Source: Pseudomonadota bacterium (GTDB taxonomy: Bacteria > Pseudomonadota > Alphaproteobacteria > Sphingomonadales > Sphingomonadaceae). From it: a DNA stretch of 29,355 bases. The position numbers and the translations under genes are program-made. Positions within the stretch are counted from its first letter, which is position 1; every line of letters begins with the position of its first letter. The stretch spans positions 1 to 29,355 of the forward strand of contig JAEWCW010000138.1 of the NCBI GenBank assembly GCA_023390415.1. Direction: 5' to 3'. A model generated the notes under the pieces. That model was not told the origin of the DNA. It saw only the letters and a program-made list of their open reading frames with translations, and ran no database searches. This document shows, piece by piece, positions 22,990 to 29,355 of this stretch.

Positions 22990-24632
22990 TGCCCCCCTCC
23001 CGCGGGAAGAGCGTAATAGACCTGGGCGCCGGGCCCAAGCGGAAGGTCGAGCGCCACCCAGGCGATCGTCATGCTGATCCCCAAGGCCATGAAGGTCAGC
23101 GCATAAGGCAGCATCAGCGCAAGCAGCGAGCCGACCCCGAACGAGCTGTCCCATCTGCGCGCGAAGACCAGGATCAGCGGGAAGTAGCTCATCAGCGGGG
23201 TCATGATGTTGGTGTAGCTGTCGCCCATCCGATAGGCGGCCTGGGTCATTTCCGGGCTGATGCCGAGCAGCATGAACATCGGTACCACCACCGGTGCAAG
23301 CGCGCTCCACTTGGCGCTGGCCGAGCCGATGAAGAGATCCAGGAAGGAGGAGAGCAGCAGGACGCTGACCAGCAGCAAAGGCGCCGGCAGCGCCATCGCC
23401 TGGAGACCCTCGGCGCCGTTGATCGCGATGATCGGCCCGATCCGCGACCAGTTGAACATCGCCACGAAATGCGCGGCGAAGAAGACGAAGACGATATAGG
23501 GCGCCAGCGCCTTGATCCCCTCCTGCATCATCCGCGTGACGTCGGCATAGCCTTTGACGCTGCCCGTCGCCGTCCCGAACGCAATTCCGGCGCTGACGAA
23601 GAGCAGGAAGAAGCCGGCGATCAGCGAGGCGTAGAAAGGCTGGAGCTGCGCCGTCCCGGTCGCCTTCTCGTTGATCAAGGGCGCATAGCCCGGCGTGAGG
23701 GTCAGCGCCGCGAACATCGCGACGATCACCAAGGCGGCGACACCCGCCCGGCGAAGCCCGCGCCGCTCGTCGGCGGTGACCTCGGTCCGCCCGAGCTCCC
23801 CCTTCATCTCCTCGTCCGGCTCGGTGTCCCACCGCCCGAGCCGCGGCTCGACCACCTTGTCGGTGATGAACCAGATTGCGGGCGTGAAGACGAGGACGAT
23901 GGCAAGGATGAACCACCAGTTTCCGAGCGGATTCATCGTCCAGCTGGGATCGACGATCCGCGCCGCTTCCTGGGTGAAGCCGAACAACAAAACGTCGATC
24001 TGGCCGGGCGTGATGTTGCCGGCATAGCCGCCCGAGACCGCACCGAAGGCGGCGGCTAGGCCGGCGAGCGGGTGGCGCCCGGCCGAGGCGTAGACGATCG
24101 CCGCGAGCGGGATGAACACGACATAGGCGGCGTCGGACGCATGGTGCGAGACCATGCCGATGATCGCGACGATGGGGGTGAGGATCGCGCGCGGCGCGTT
24201 GCGCAGCGAGGCGCGGATCAGCGCCGAGAACATGCCCGAGCGCTCGGCCACCGCGGCGCCGAGCATGATGACGAGGATCAGGCCGAGCGGCGCGAATCCG
24301 GACATCGTCCGCGGCATCTCGCTCAGCAGCCGGCGGATATTCTCGGCCGAGAACAGGCTGGTGGCGTTGTAGGTCAGCACCCCGTTCGCCAGCACGCCAT
24401 GTTCCGGAGCCTCGTCCCCGCTGTACGGCAGCGACGCCGACCAGCCGAGCCAGGCGCCGAGCGCCGAGAGCAGCATCAGCACGCCGATCAGATAGACGAA
24501 GATCATCGTCGGCTCGGGAAGCAGATTGCCCGCGCGCTCGACGAAGCCGAGGAAGCCCCGCTGGCGCGCGGGAAGCGCGGGCGCAGCGCCGTCGAGCGGT
24601 TCCTTGGGCATGTTGCCGTCCAGCTTGCTCAT
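22986..24632 (-). CDS. AbgT family transporter
   Basis: A 548-aa inner-membrane transporter of the AbgT family (AbgT imports p-aminobenzoyl-glutamate in E. coli; MtrF and YdaH export antifolates in other bacteria). About a dozen hydrophobic segments are spread over residues 40-540. Family features: the NLLPEPTMIFVYLIGVLMLL start, the SHHASDAAYVVFIPLAA hairpin, GGYAGNITPGQIDVLL, and in the second half FIGSASAKWSALAPVVVPMF followed by MGDSYTNIMTPLMSYFPLIL. It is unusual between the isovaleryl-CoA dehydrogenase and carboxyltransferase genes, which may point to a different substrate. ATG 24632 was chosen; an in-frame ATG at 24611 is possible. Confidence 0.93.
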   Translation of the reverse strand: MSKLDGNMPKEPLDGAAPALPARQRGFLGFVERAGNLLPEPTMIFVYLIGVLMLLSALGAWLGWSASLPYSGDEAPEHGVLANGVLTYNATSLFSAENIRRLLSEMPRTMSGFAPLGLILVIMLGAAVAERSGMFSALIRASLRNAPRAILTPIVAIIGMVSHHASDAAYVVFIPLAAIVYASAGRHPLAGLAAAFGAVSGGYAGNITPGQIDVLLFGFTQEAARIVDPSWTMNPLGNWWFILAIVLVFTPAIWFITDKVVEPRLGRWDTEPDEEMKGELGRTEVTADERRGLRRAGVAALVIVAMFAALTLTPGYAPLINEKATGTAQLQPFYASLIAGFFLLFVSAGIAFGTATGSVKGYADVTRMMQEGIKALAPYIVFVFFAAHFVAMFNWSRIGPIIAINGAEGLQAMALPAPLLLVSVLLLSSFLDLFIGSASAKWSALAPVVVPMFMLLGISPEMTQAAYRMGDSYTNIMTPLMSYFPLILVFARRWDSSFGVGSLLALMLPYALTFMALGISMTIAWVALDLPLGPGAQVYYALPAGGGQ

Positions 24633-24682
24633 GCTGAAGTCGCCTTCACAGCCACTTTACGTCCTCTCTTGTGCGTCCAGGT

Positions 24683-24955
24683 TCAGGCCTGCGCCGGTTC
24701 GGGCGGCTTCTTGCGGATCAGGTAGCGGTAGACGCCGATCACGTTGATCCCGAACAGGATCACGTTCTGCGCGCCGATCCCTTCCGCCTCCTCGCTTAGG
24801 AAGCCCCACAGGATGAGCGCGATCGAGGCGGTGACGAAGATCACGAACGCCCAGCCGGTCGGCTTGCGGCCGAGATCGAGCGACACGATTAGAGCGGCGA
24901 GCGCCCCGGCGGCAGCGCCATAATATTGAAGCGCGTCGAGCAGGGTCTCGCTCAC
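24683..24955 (-). CDS. Small three-TM membrane protein, unknown
   Basis: A 90-aa protein with three hydrophobic segments (about 13-28, 35-52 and 62-80), an Asp in SLDLGRKPTGW between the first two and a Lys/Pro-rich C-terminus (YLIRKKPPEPAQA). No family is recognised. The start is GTG 24955, sharing 4 nt (GTGA) with the stop of isovaleryl-CoA dehydrogenase, and the AbgT gene follows after about 50 nt, so it is part of the operon. It could help the transporter, but nothing more can be said from sequence. Confidence 0.78.
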   Translation of the reverse strand: MSETLLDALQYYGAAAGALAALIVSLDLGRKPTGWAFVIFVTASIALILWGFLSEEAEGIGAQNVILFGINVIGVYRYLIRKKPPEPAQA

Positions 24956-26109
24956 GCGCCCGCACCGATCAGCTCGCGACCGATCAGCATCCGGCGGATC
25001 TCGTTTGTGCCGGCGCCGATGTCGAGCAACTTGGCGTCGCGCATGAAGCGTTCGACCGGCCAGTCCTTGGTATAGCCGGCGCCGCCCAAAGCCTGGATCG
25101 CCTCGAGCGAGGTCTTCACCGCATTCTCGGATGCGAGGAGGATCGCCCCGGCGGCGTCGAAGCGGGTCGTCTGGCCGGCGTCGCAGGCGCGGGCGACCGC
25201 GTAGACGTAGGCGCGCGCCGAATTGAGCGCGACATACATGTCGGCGATCTTGGCCTGCATGAGCTGGAAGCTCCCGATCGGCTGGCCGAACTGCTTCCTC
25301 TCGCGGACATAGGGAAGAACGACGTCAAGGCAGGCCTGCATGATGCCGAGCTGGATTCCGGCGAGCACGGTGCGCTCGTAATCGAGGCCGGACATCAGGA
25401 CTCCGACGCCGCCATTGACCGGGCCCATCACGTTCTCGTCGGGCACGAAGCAGTCGTTGAAGACGAGCTCGCCGGTCGGCGATCCGCGCATGCCCATCTT
25501 GTCGAGCTTCTGGCCGAGGCTGAAGCCCTCGAAGCCCTTCTCGATGATGAAGGTGGTGATGCCTCGCGAACCCTCGCCGGTCTTGGCGTAGACGACCAAA
25601 GTATCGGCATGGTGGGCGTTGGTGATCCAGAATTTGGTGCCGTTGAGCACCCAGCCGCCATCGACCTTGTCGGCCTTCAGCTTCATCCCGACCACGTCGG
25701 AGCCCGCCCCCGCCTCGGACATCGCCAGGCTTCCGACATGCTCGCCGGAGATCAATTTCGGGAGATATTTCGCCTTCTGCTCCGGGCTCGCCCAGCGGCG
25801 GATCTGGTTGACGCAGAGGTTGGAATGGGCGCCGTAGGAGAGGCCGATCGAGGCCGAGGCGCGGGCCACCTCCTCCTGGGCGACGACATGCTCGAGATAG
25901 CCAAGGCCGAGCCCGCCATATTCCTCCTCGACGGTGATCCCGTGCAGGCCGAGGGCGCCCATTTCGGGCCACAATTCTTGCGGGAACCAGTCCTCCGCGT
26001 CGATGCGCGCGGCGAGTGGCGCGATCCGGTCCGACGCGAAGCGTTTGGTCGTCTCGCGGATCGCGTCCGCCATCTCGCCGAGCGCGAAATCGAGACCGAT
26101 GTCGGTCAT
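24952..26109 (-). CDS. Isovaleryl-CoA dehydrogenase
   Basis: A 385-aa flavin acyl-CoA dehydrogenase, first step after transamination and decarboxylation of leucine: isovaleryl-CoA to 3-methylcrotonyl-CoA, passing electrons to ETF. Family signatures: LAMSEAGAGSDVVGMKLKA (substrate/FAD region), WITNAHHADTLVVYAKT, and GGAGYTKDWPVERFMRD near the end. The isovaleryl-specific arrangement is present: the catalytic Glu lies in the loop GLDYERTVLAG (E245) while the usual acyl-CoA dehydrogenase Glu site near the C-terminus reads IGAGTNEIRR. The length is standard. The start is ATG 26109 with GGAGAGG upstream. It is the first gene of the large minus-strand operon. Confidence 0.96.
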   Translation of the reverse strand: MTDIGLDFALGEMADAIRETTKRFASDRIAPLAARIDAEDWFPQELWPEMGALGLHGITVEEEYGGLGLGYLEHVVAQEEVARASASIGLSYGAHSNLCVNQIRRWASPEQKAKYLPKLISGEHVGSLAMSEAGAGSDVVGMKLKADKVDGGWVLNGTKFWITNAHHADTLVVYAKTGEGSRGITTFIIEKGFEGFSLGQKLDKMGMRGSPTGELVFNDCFVPDENVMGPVNGGVGVLMSGLDYERTVLAGIQLGIMQACLDVVLPYVRERKQFGQPIGSFQLMQAKIADMYVALNSARAYVYAVARACDAGQTTRFDAAGAILLASENAVKTSLEAIQALGGAGYTKDWPVERFMRDAKLLDIGAGTNEIRRMLIGRELIGAGA

Positions 26110-26156
26110 CCCCTATCCTCTCCTATTTGCCCGCGCCCTAGCAGAGGGTGGAGGAT

Positions 26157-26185
26157 TTGAACAAGGCGGGCGGGAGCGCTATCTC
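26157..26185 (+). promoter_or_regulatory. Candidate promoter of the thiolase gene
   Basis: TTGAAC (26157-26162), a 17-nt spacer, and TATCTC (26180-26185) lie about 40 nt before the thiolase start at 26225, inside the 115-bp divergent region shared with isovaleryl-CoA dehydrogenase. This is a motif match only. Confidence 0.4.
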
Positions 26186-26224
26186 CCAGCTGCAATTCTC
26201 AGACATCGTTCTCCAGGAACTCAA

Positions 26225-27418
26225 ATGACTGCAACCACCGATCCCGTCGTCATCCTCTCCTACGCCCGCACCCCGATGGGCTCGTTCCAGGGCGCATTGT
26301 CGGGCGCCAGCGCCGTGGATCTCGGTGCCACTGCCGTAAAGGCGGCGGTCGAGCGCGCAGGGATCGCCGGCGAGGACGTCGATCGCATCTACATGGGCTG
26401 CGTCCTTCCCGCCGGCCTCGGCCAGGCGCCGGCGCGCCAGGCGGCGCTCTATGGCGGGCTTCCCCAGTCGGTCGAGGCGGTGACGATCAACAAGATGTGC
26501 GGATCGGGCATGAAGGCGGCAATGATGGCCGCGGACAGCATCGCGGCGGGCTCGGCGGACGTCATCGTCGCCGGCGGCATGGAGAGCATGTCCAACGCGC
26601 CGTTCCTGCTCAAGAAGCATCGCGCCGGCGCCCGCATCGGCCACGACACGGTCTACGACCATATGATGCTCGACGGGCTCGAGGACGCCTATGAGCCGGG
26701 CCGCGCGATGGGCACCTTCGCCGAGGCGACGGCCTGCGACTATCAGCTCACCCGCGGGGCCCAAGACGACTATGCGATCGAATCGCTGACCCGCGCCCAG
26801 CGCGCGCAGAACGAAGGCTGGTTCGAGGGCGAGATCGTCTCGGTCGAGGTCAAGACCCGCAAGGGCCCGGTGACCGTTGCCCAGGACGAGCAGCCGGCCA
26901 AGGGCGACCCCTCCAAGATCCCGGGCCTCAAGCCCGCTTTCTCGAAAGAGGGCACGATCACTGCAGCCAATGCCAGCTCGATCAGCGACGGCGCTGCAGC
27001 CCTCGTGCTCACCCGCGCCTCGATCGCGGAGGAGAAGGGCCTCAAGCCGATCGCTCGGATCGTCGGCCAGACGGCCCACGCCCGCGCGCCCGCAGCCTTT
27101 ACGACCGCCCCCGTCGGGGCGATCGGGGCGCTGCTCGAGAAGACCGGCTGGAGCGTCGGCGACGTCGACCTGTTCGAGATCAACGAAGCCTTCGCCTGCG
27201 TCACCATGTTCGCGATGCAGGACCTCGGAATCCCGCACGACAAGGTCAACATCCACGGCGGCGCAACCGCCCTCGGCCACCCGATCGGCGCGAGCGGAGC
27301 GCGGATCATGGCGACCCTCATCTCCGCCCTCCAACGCACCGGCGGCAAGCGCGGAATCGCCTCGCTCTGCATCGGCGGCGGCGAAGCCACGGCGATCGCC
27401 CTCGAACTGGTCGACTGA
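26225..27418 (+). CDS. Acetyl-CoA C-acetyltransferase (thiolase)
   Basis: A 397-aa thiolase of the biosynthetic/degradative acetyl-CoA acetyltransferase type, joining or splitting acetoacetyl-CoA. Catalytic residues are seen: Cys92 in INKMCGSGMKA, His352 in GHPIGASGAR, Cys382 in LCIGGGEA, with NEAFA near 320. In leucine catabolism it would split acetoacetyl-CoA formed from acetoacetate to two acetyl-CoA; it could equally serve other fatty-acid or PHB routes. The start is ATG 26225 after AGGAA. It is divergent from the leucine operon with 115 bp between, so the two are probably under one control region. Confidence 0.95.
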   Translation: MTATTDPVVILSYARTPMGSFQGALSGASAVDLGATAVKAAVERAGIAGEDVDRIYMGCVLPAGLGQAPARQAALYGGLPQSVEAVTINKMCGSGMKAAMMAADSIAAGSADVIVAGGMESMSNAPFLLKKHRAGARIGHDTVYDHMMLDGLEDAYEPGRAMGTFAEATACDYQLTRGAQDDYAIESLTRAQRAQNEGWFEGEIVSVEVKTRKGPVTVAQDEQPAKGDPSKIPGLKPAFSKEGTITAANASSISDGAAALVLTRASIAEEKGLKPIARIVGQTAHARAPAAFTTAPVGAIGALLEKTGWSVGDVDLFEINEAFACVTMFAMQDLGIPHDKVNIHGGATALGHPIGASGARIMATLISALQRTGGKRGIASLCIGGGEATAIALELVD

Positions 27419-27428
27419 TCCGGCTCAT

Positions 27429-27454
27429 CCTCCCCATGCAGCCGCGTGGGGAGG
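27429..27454 (+). terminator. Hairpin after the thiolase gene
   Basis: CCTCCCCA (27429-27436) and TGGGGAGG (27447-27454) form a perfect 8-bp stem with a 10-nt loop, starting 11 nt after the thiolase stop. There is no good T run. It probably ends or weakens the thiolase transcript and separates it from the peptide gene. Confidence 0.45.
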
Positions 27455-27496
27455 CGGCCGCGCGCTATCTTTTCCGTCCGTGGCACGGTAAAAAGG

Positions 27497-27511
27497 CCTC
27501 CCCTAAGGAGG
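27497..27511 (+). promoter_or_regulatory. Ribosome-binding-site hairpin before the 55-aa peptide gene
   Basis: CCTCC-CCTAA-GGAGG is a 5-bp GC-rich hairpin in which the GGAGG part of the strong Shine-Dalgarno AAGGAGGG (27505-27512) is one arm. Pairing would hide the site, so translation could be controlled by what opens it. The start ATG is 27520. Confidence 0.45.
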
Positions 27512-27519
27512 GCGCTGCG

Positions 27520-27687
27520 ATGACATCCCCGACCGACCAGAGGACGGCATCGATCATCCCCGACAGCATCAGCCGACCGGACGCCGGAACGCACAGATGG
27601 GCCACGCCGCGCTTCCACAAATTGGCGACAAGCACGGCCCAGGCTGCCGAGGGCCCGAGTATCGACGCGTCCGAGCTCACGTCCTGA
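27520..27687 (+). CDS. Small peptide of 55 aa, possible precursor of a modified peptide
   Basis: A short gene with a strong ribosome site (AAGGAGGG) 7 nt before ATG 27520. The peptide is 55 aa: a polar N-terminal part (about 1-25), then RWATPRFHKLATSTAQ (26-41) and a tail AAEGPSIDASELTS rich in small and acidic residues. The W-x-T-P-x-F/L-x-x-L pattern followed by a small-residue tail is a layout I associate with unassigned alphaproteobacterial peptide precursors; this is recall, not a search. The next gene encodes a TPR/2OG-Fe(II)-oxygenase-like protein starting 13 nt after this stop, so the two form a pair. Whether it is a real precursor, a regulatory peptide or merely a leader reading frame is unknown. 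Confidence 0.6.
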   Translation: MTSPTDQRTASIIPDSISRPDAGTHRWATPRFHKLATSTAQAAEGPSIDASELTS

Positions 27688-27700
27688 CGAGGAAGGCCAC

Positions 27701-28960
27701 GTGCTGAGGTGGCATCCGGCGACGGGCGTCGATGTTGCAGCACCCGGCGCGGCCGATGCCCTTCTCAAGCGCGCGATTGCGCAGCAGCCTCACAGCGCCG
27801 CCCTTCGGGTCGGTTTCGCCGATCTCGCGCTCGACCGCTTCGACTTCGCCGCCGCCGCCGAGGCCCTGGAGGCGGCCCTTCTCGCCGACCCGGCATTGTC
27901 TGCAACGCGGCCGCGGCTTGCCCGCTGCTACAATTTCCTCGGGCGTCCAGGAGAGGCGCTCGAACTTTTTACGGGGCATGAACCGCCGGAATTCGAGCGG
28001 GGCGTCGCCCTCGATCGCCTCGAACGCCAGGACGAAGCCGAGAGCGAGTTCCGCGCCGTGCTCGCCGTCGATCCCAACCATTGGCCTGCCTGCCGCCGCC
28101 TCGGCAAGATCCTGCTTCGATCGGGCCGCATCGACGCGCTGCTCGCCCTTTGCGACGATCTGTGGGCGCGCGGCGCACGCCATGCGCAGCTCCTCTACAA
28201 CTGGGGGGTCGCTCTCGCATTGTCCGGTCAAGACGCGGACGCCCGCGCGATCCTGTTCGATCGCGACCGTGTCGCCCGGTGCGCGCTTCCCGTTCCGGAA
28301 GGATTCGCCGACATCTCGGCCTTCAACGCCGCGCTCGTCGAGGAGATTCTGGGCAATCCCTATCAGCTCAGTGAATTCCCGATCGAGGACGAAGCCAATC
28401 GCGGAAGCAGCCGGATCCACGCGCTGTTCAGCGGCCCCAGGCCGGAGCTGTTTCATGCGCTCCTCGAGAGCCTCCAATCGATCGCCGAGGGCTATGTCGT
28501 ACCGCGATACGATTCATTCGACCCGTGGCTCGACGCCCGCCCGGACGCTGCCCGGCTCAAGGCTTGGGCCCTCATCCAGCGCGGCAACGATTATGAGGCG
28601 TGGCACAGTCACCCGGGCGGCTGGCTGAGCGGGGTCTATTATATCCGGGTGCCGGCCGCGGTCTCGATCGAGGGAGACGGTCCCGGCTGCATCGAGTTCG
28701 GCGCGCCACCCGCCGTCCAGCGCGCCCGTCCCGGCTTCGCCGAGACCTGGCGCCACGCACCCTGCGCGGGCCAGCTCCTCCTCGCGCCGTCCCACTACGC
28801 CCACCGCACGATCCCCAGCGGCGCCGACGAATACCGGATCAGCTTCGCCTTCGACGTCGTCCCGGTCCGCACGCCTCCACCGATCGGACCGGCTGTGTCC
28901 GAGGGGCGACGACAAGCAGCGAATCCGGCGGATCGCGACGGAGCCCCAACGCCGTCTTGA
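27701..28960 (+). CDS. TPR protein with C-terminal 2OG-Fe(II) oxygenase-like domain (2OG-FeII_Oxy_5 type)
   Basis: A 419-aa protein: helical tetratricopeptide-like repeats over about residues 15-205 (Ala/Leu/Arg-rich helices with the LLADPALSATRPRLARCYNF type of spacing), a linker, and a C-terminal double-stranded beta-helix domain. The metal site is suggested by HSH (302-304) in the AWHSHPGGWLSGVYYIRVP block and by HYAH (365-368) with the later Arg of YRISFAF, as in the putative 2OG-Fe(II) oxygenase family PF13759. The substrate is unknown; family members have been suggested to act on peptides or proteins. The start is GTG 27701 with GAGGAAGG at 27689-27696. The 55-aa peptide gene is immediately upstream, which makes that peptide the first candidate substrate. 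Confidence 0.85.
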   Translation: MLRWHPATGVDVAAPGAADALLKRAIAQQPHSAALRVGFADLALDRFDFAAAAEALEAALLADPALSATRPRLARCYNFLGRPGEALELFTGHEPPEFERGVALDRLERQDEAESEFRAVLAVDPNHWPACRRLGKILLRSGRIDALLALCDDLWARGARHAQLLYNWGVALALSGQDADARAILFDRDRVARCALPVPEGFADISAFNAALVEEILGNPYQLSEFPIEDEANRGSSRIHALFSGPRPELFHALLESLQSIAEGYVVPRYDSFDPWLDARPDAARLKAWALIQRGNDYEAWHSHPGGWLSGVYYIRVPAAVSIEGDGPGCIEFGAPPAVQRARPGFAETWRHAPCAGQLLLAPSHYAHRTIPSGADEYRISFAFDVVPVRTPPPIGPAVSEGRRQAANPADRDGAPTPS

Positions 28961-29022
28961 TAGCCTCTCAACTCGGTTCATCGTCGTATAGCAACGGCTC
29001 ATCCCACATTTACAGTGTGAAT

Positions 29023-29037
29023 CGGCGCCGGGCGCCG
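29023..29037. repeat. Perfect 15-bp palindrome upstream of the last gene
   Basis: CGGCGCC-G-GGCGCCG reads the same on both strands apart from the centre. It lies 23 nt before the start of the Pro-rich protein at 29061, where it could be an operator or leader hairpin. Confidence 0.6.
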
Positions 29038-29060
29038 GTTCCAACCATTCCATCTCTGTT

Positions 29061-29355
29061 ATGAAACACAGCCAGACCAGACCGAGCCGCGCCGCCGCCT
29101 TGCTTCTCGCAGCCGCCGCGCTTCCCTTAACCCCCGCGTTCGCCCAGGACGCCCAGCCCAATCCGATCACGACGGCGCCGCCGCCGCTTTCCGAGTCGAT
29201 CCCGCCGGTCCCCGCGCCGGCACCGACCCCGGCACCCGTCGTCGACGTGACTCCGGAGCCGACGCCCGCACCGGAAGCCGCCGCTCCGCCGGCAGCGACG
29301 GCGGCGCCCACACGGGCCACCCGCGCCACGCCGACCCGCACGAGCAACCGTGCGG
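29061..29355 (+). CDS. Exported Pro/Ala/Thr-rich protein, C-terminus beyond the window
   Basis: The frame opens with ATG 29061 and runs off the right edge after 98 codons. It begins with a Sec signal peptide (about 1-31: basic MKHSQTRPSR, a long Ala/Leu core, cleavage near AFAQ). The rest that can be seen is low complexity: many Pro, Ala and Thr with PAPAPTPAPVVD and later TPTRTSN, typical of a periplasmic or cell-surface linker protein. No domain is recognisable in the visible part. A TGT-poor ribosome site region precedes it (CATCTCTGTT), so the start is inferred from the signal peptide. A long minus-strand frame over it is a shadow. Confidence 0.7.
   Translation, partial: MKHSQTRPSRAAALLLAAAALPLTPAFAQDAQPNPITTAPPPLSESIPPVPAPAPTPAPVVDVTPEPTPAPEAAAPPAATAAPTRATRATPTRTSNRA

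Noticed and set aside
21382..23916. 844-codon minus frame as one fused carboxyltransferase
   Set aside because: Only the part from ATG 22989 matches the family; the rest lies over the AbgT gene in another frame and is Arg/Gly-rich nonsense.
27701..28960. 55-aa peptide as a lasso peptide precursor
   Set aside because: No threonine at the usual penultimate leader position, the possible core after the Gly is too short, and no lasso cyclase or protease genes are nearby.

Overview
The window is high-GC DNA from an alphaproteobacterium, most likely a sphingomonad. The evidence is the F1-ATPase zeta subunit gene (a lineage marker) beside bolA and grxD, the exported M3 and M28 peptidases, the DUF4112 and DUF6766 small proteins, and strong GC3 bias that opens long antisense reading frames. 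It is chromosomal sequence, with one accessory patch of different composition.

Layout. (1) 1-3344: a 5'-complete but window-truncated M3 lipoprotein peptidase (-), then a RibD/DHFR-fold protein and a MoxR-type AAA ATPase (+). (2) 3345-6320: a lower-GC accessory island with a 155-aa membrane-anchored protein (-), a 40-aa membrane peptide with its own terminator (+), a 380-aa protein of unknown function (+), a frameshifted remnant of an HK97-type phage capsid gene (-), and imperfect repeats. It ends at the 3' end of tRNA-Tyr(GTA), the usual geometry of tRNA-targeted integration. (3) 6562-13357: housekeeping and conserved genes, comprising an M28 peptidase, a 7-TM protein, RlmB, a PilZ protein, an orphan solute-binding lipoprotein, DUF4112, DUF6766 and DUF4230 proteins. 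(4) 13339-15892: an MBL-fold hydrolase gene and, upstream of it, a blaI/M56 sensor pair with a visible TACA-CC-TGTA operator. (5) 16004-17110: a possible small RNA ending in a very strong bidirectional terminator, then the operon zeta-inhibitor/bolA/grxD. (6) 17175-27418: a tightly overlapping minus-strand operon for leucine/isovalerate catabolism (isovaleryl-CoA dehydrogenase, 3-TM protein, AbgT transporter, methylcrotonyl-CoA carboxylase beta and alpha, MaoC hydratase, CitE-like lyase, quinone oxidoreductase), with a divergent thiolase. (7) 27520-28960: a 55-aa peptide gene with a strong ribosome binding site, directly followed by a TPR/2OG-Fe(II)-oxygenase-like gene. (8) The right edge holds the start of an exported Pro/Ala-rich protein.

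The leucine cluster has no LiuC-type crotonase or LiuE-type HMG-CoA lyase. It carries a MaoC hydratase and a CitE-like lyase instead, the same set of families as the Mycobacterium tuberculosis Rv2498c-Rv2502c locus, which suggests the (R)-HMG-CoA variant of the pathway. The best candidate for an undescribed system is the peptide/2OG-oxygenase pair at 27520-28960, which looks like a modified-peptide (RiPP-like) locus. The second is the small membrane peptide and unknown proteins in the tRNA-Tyr island. Both proposals are inferences from sequence layout only.
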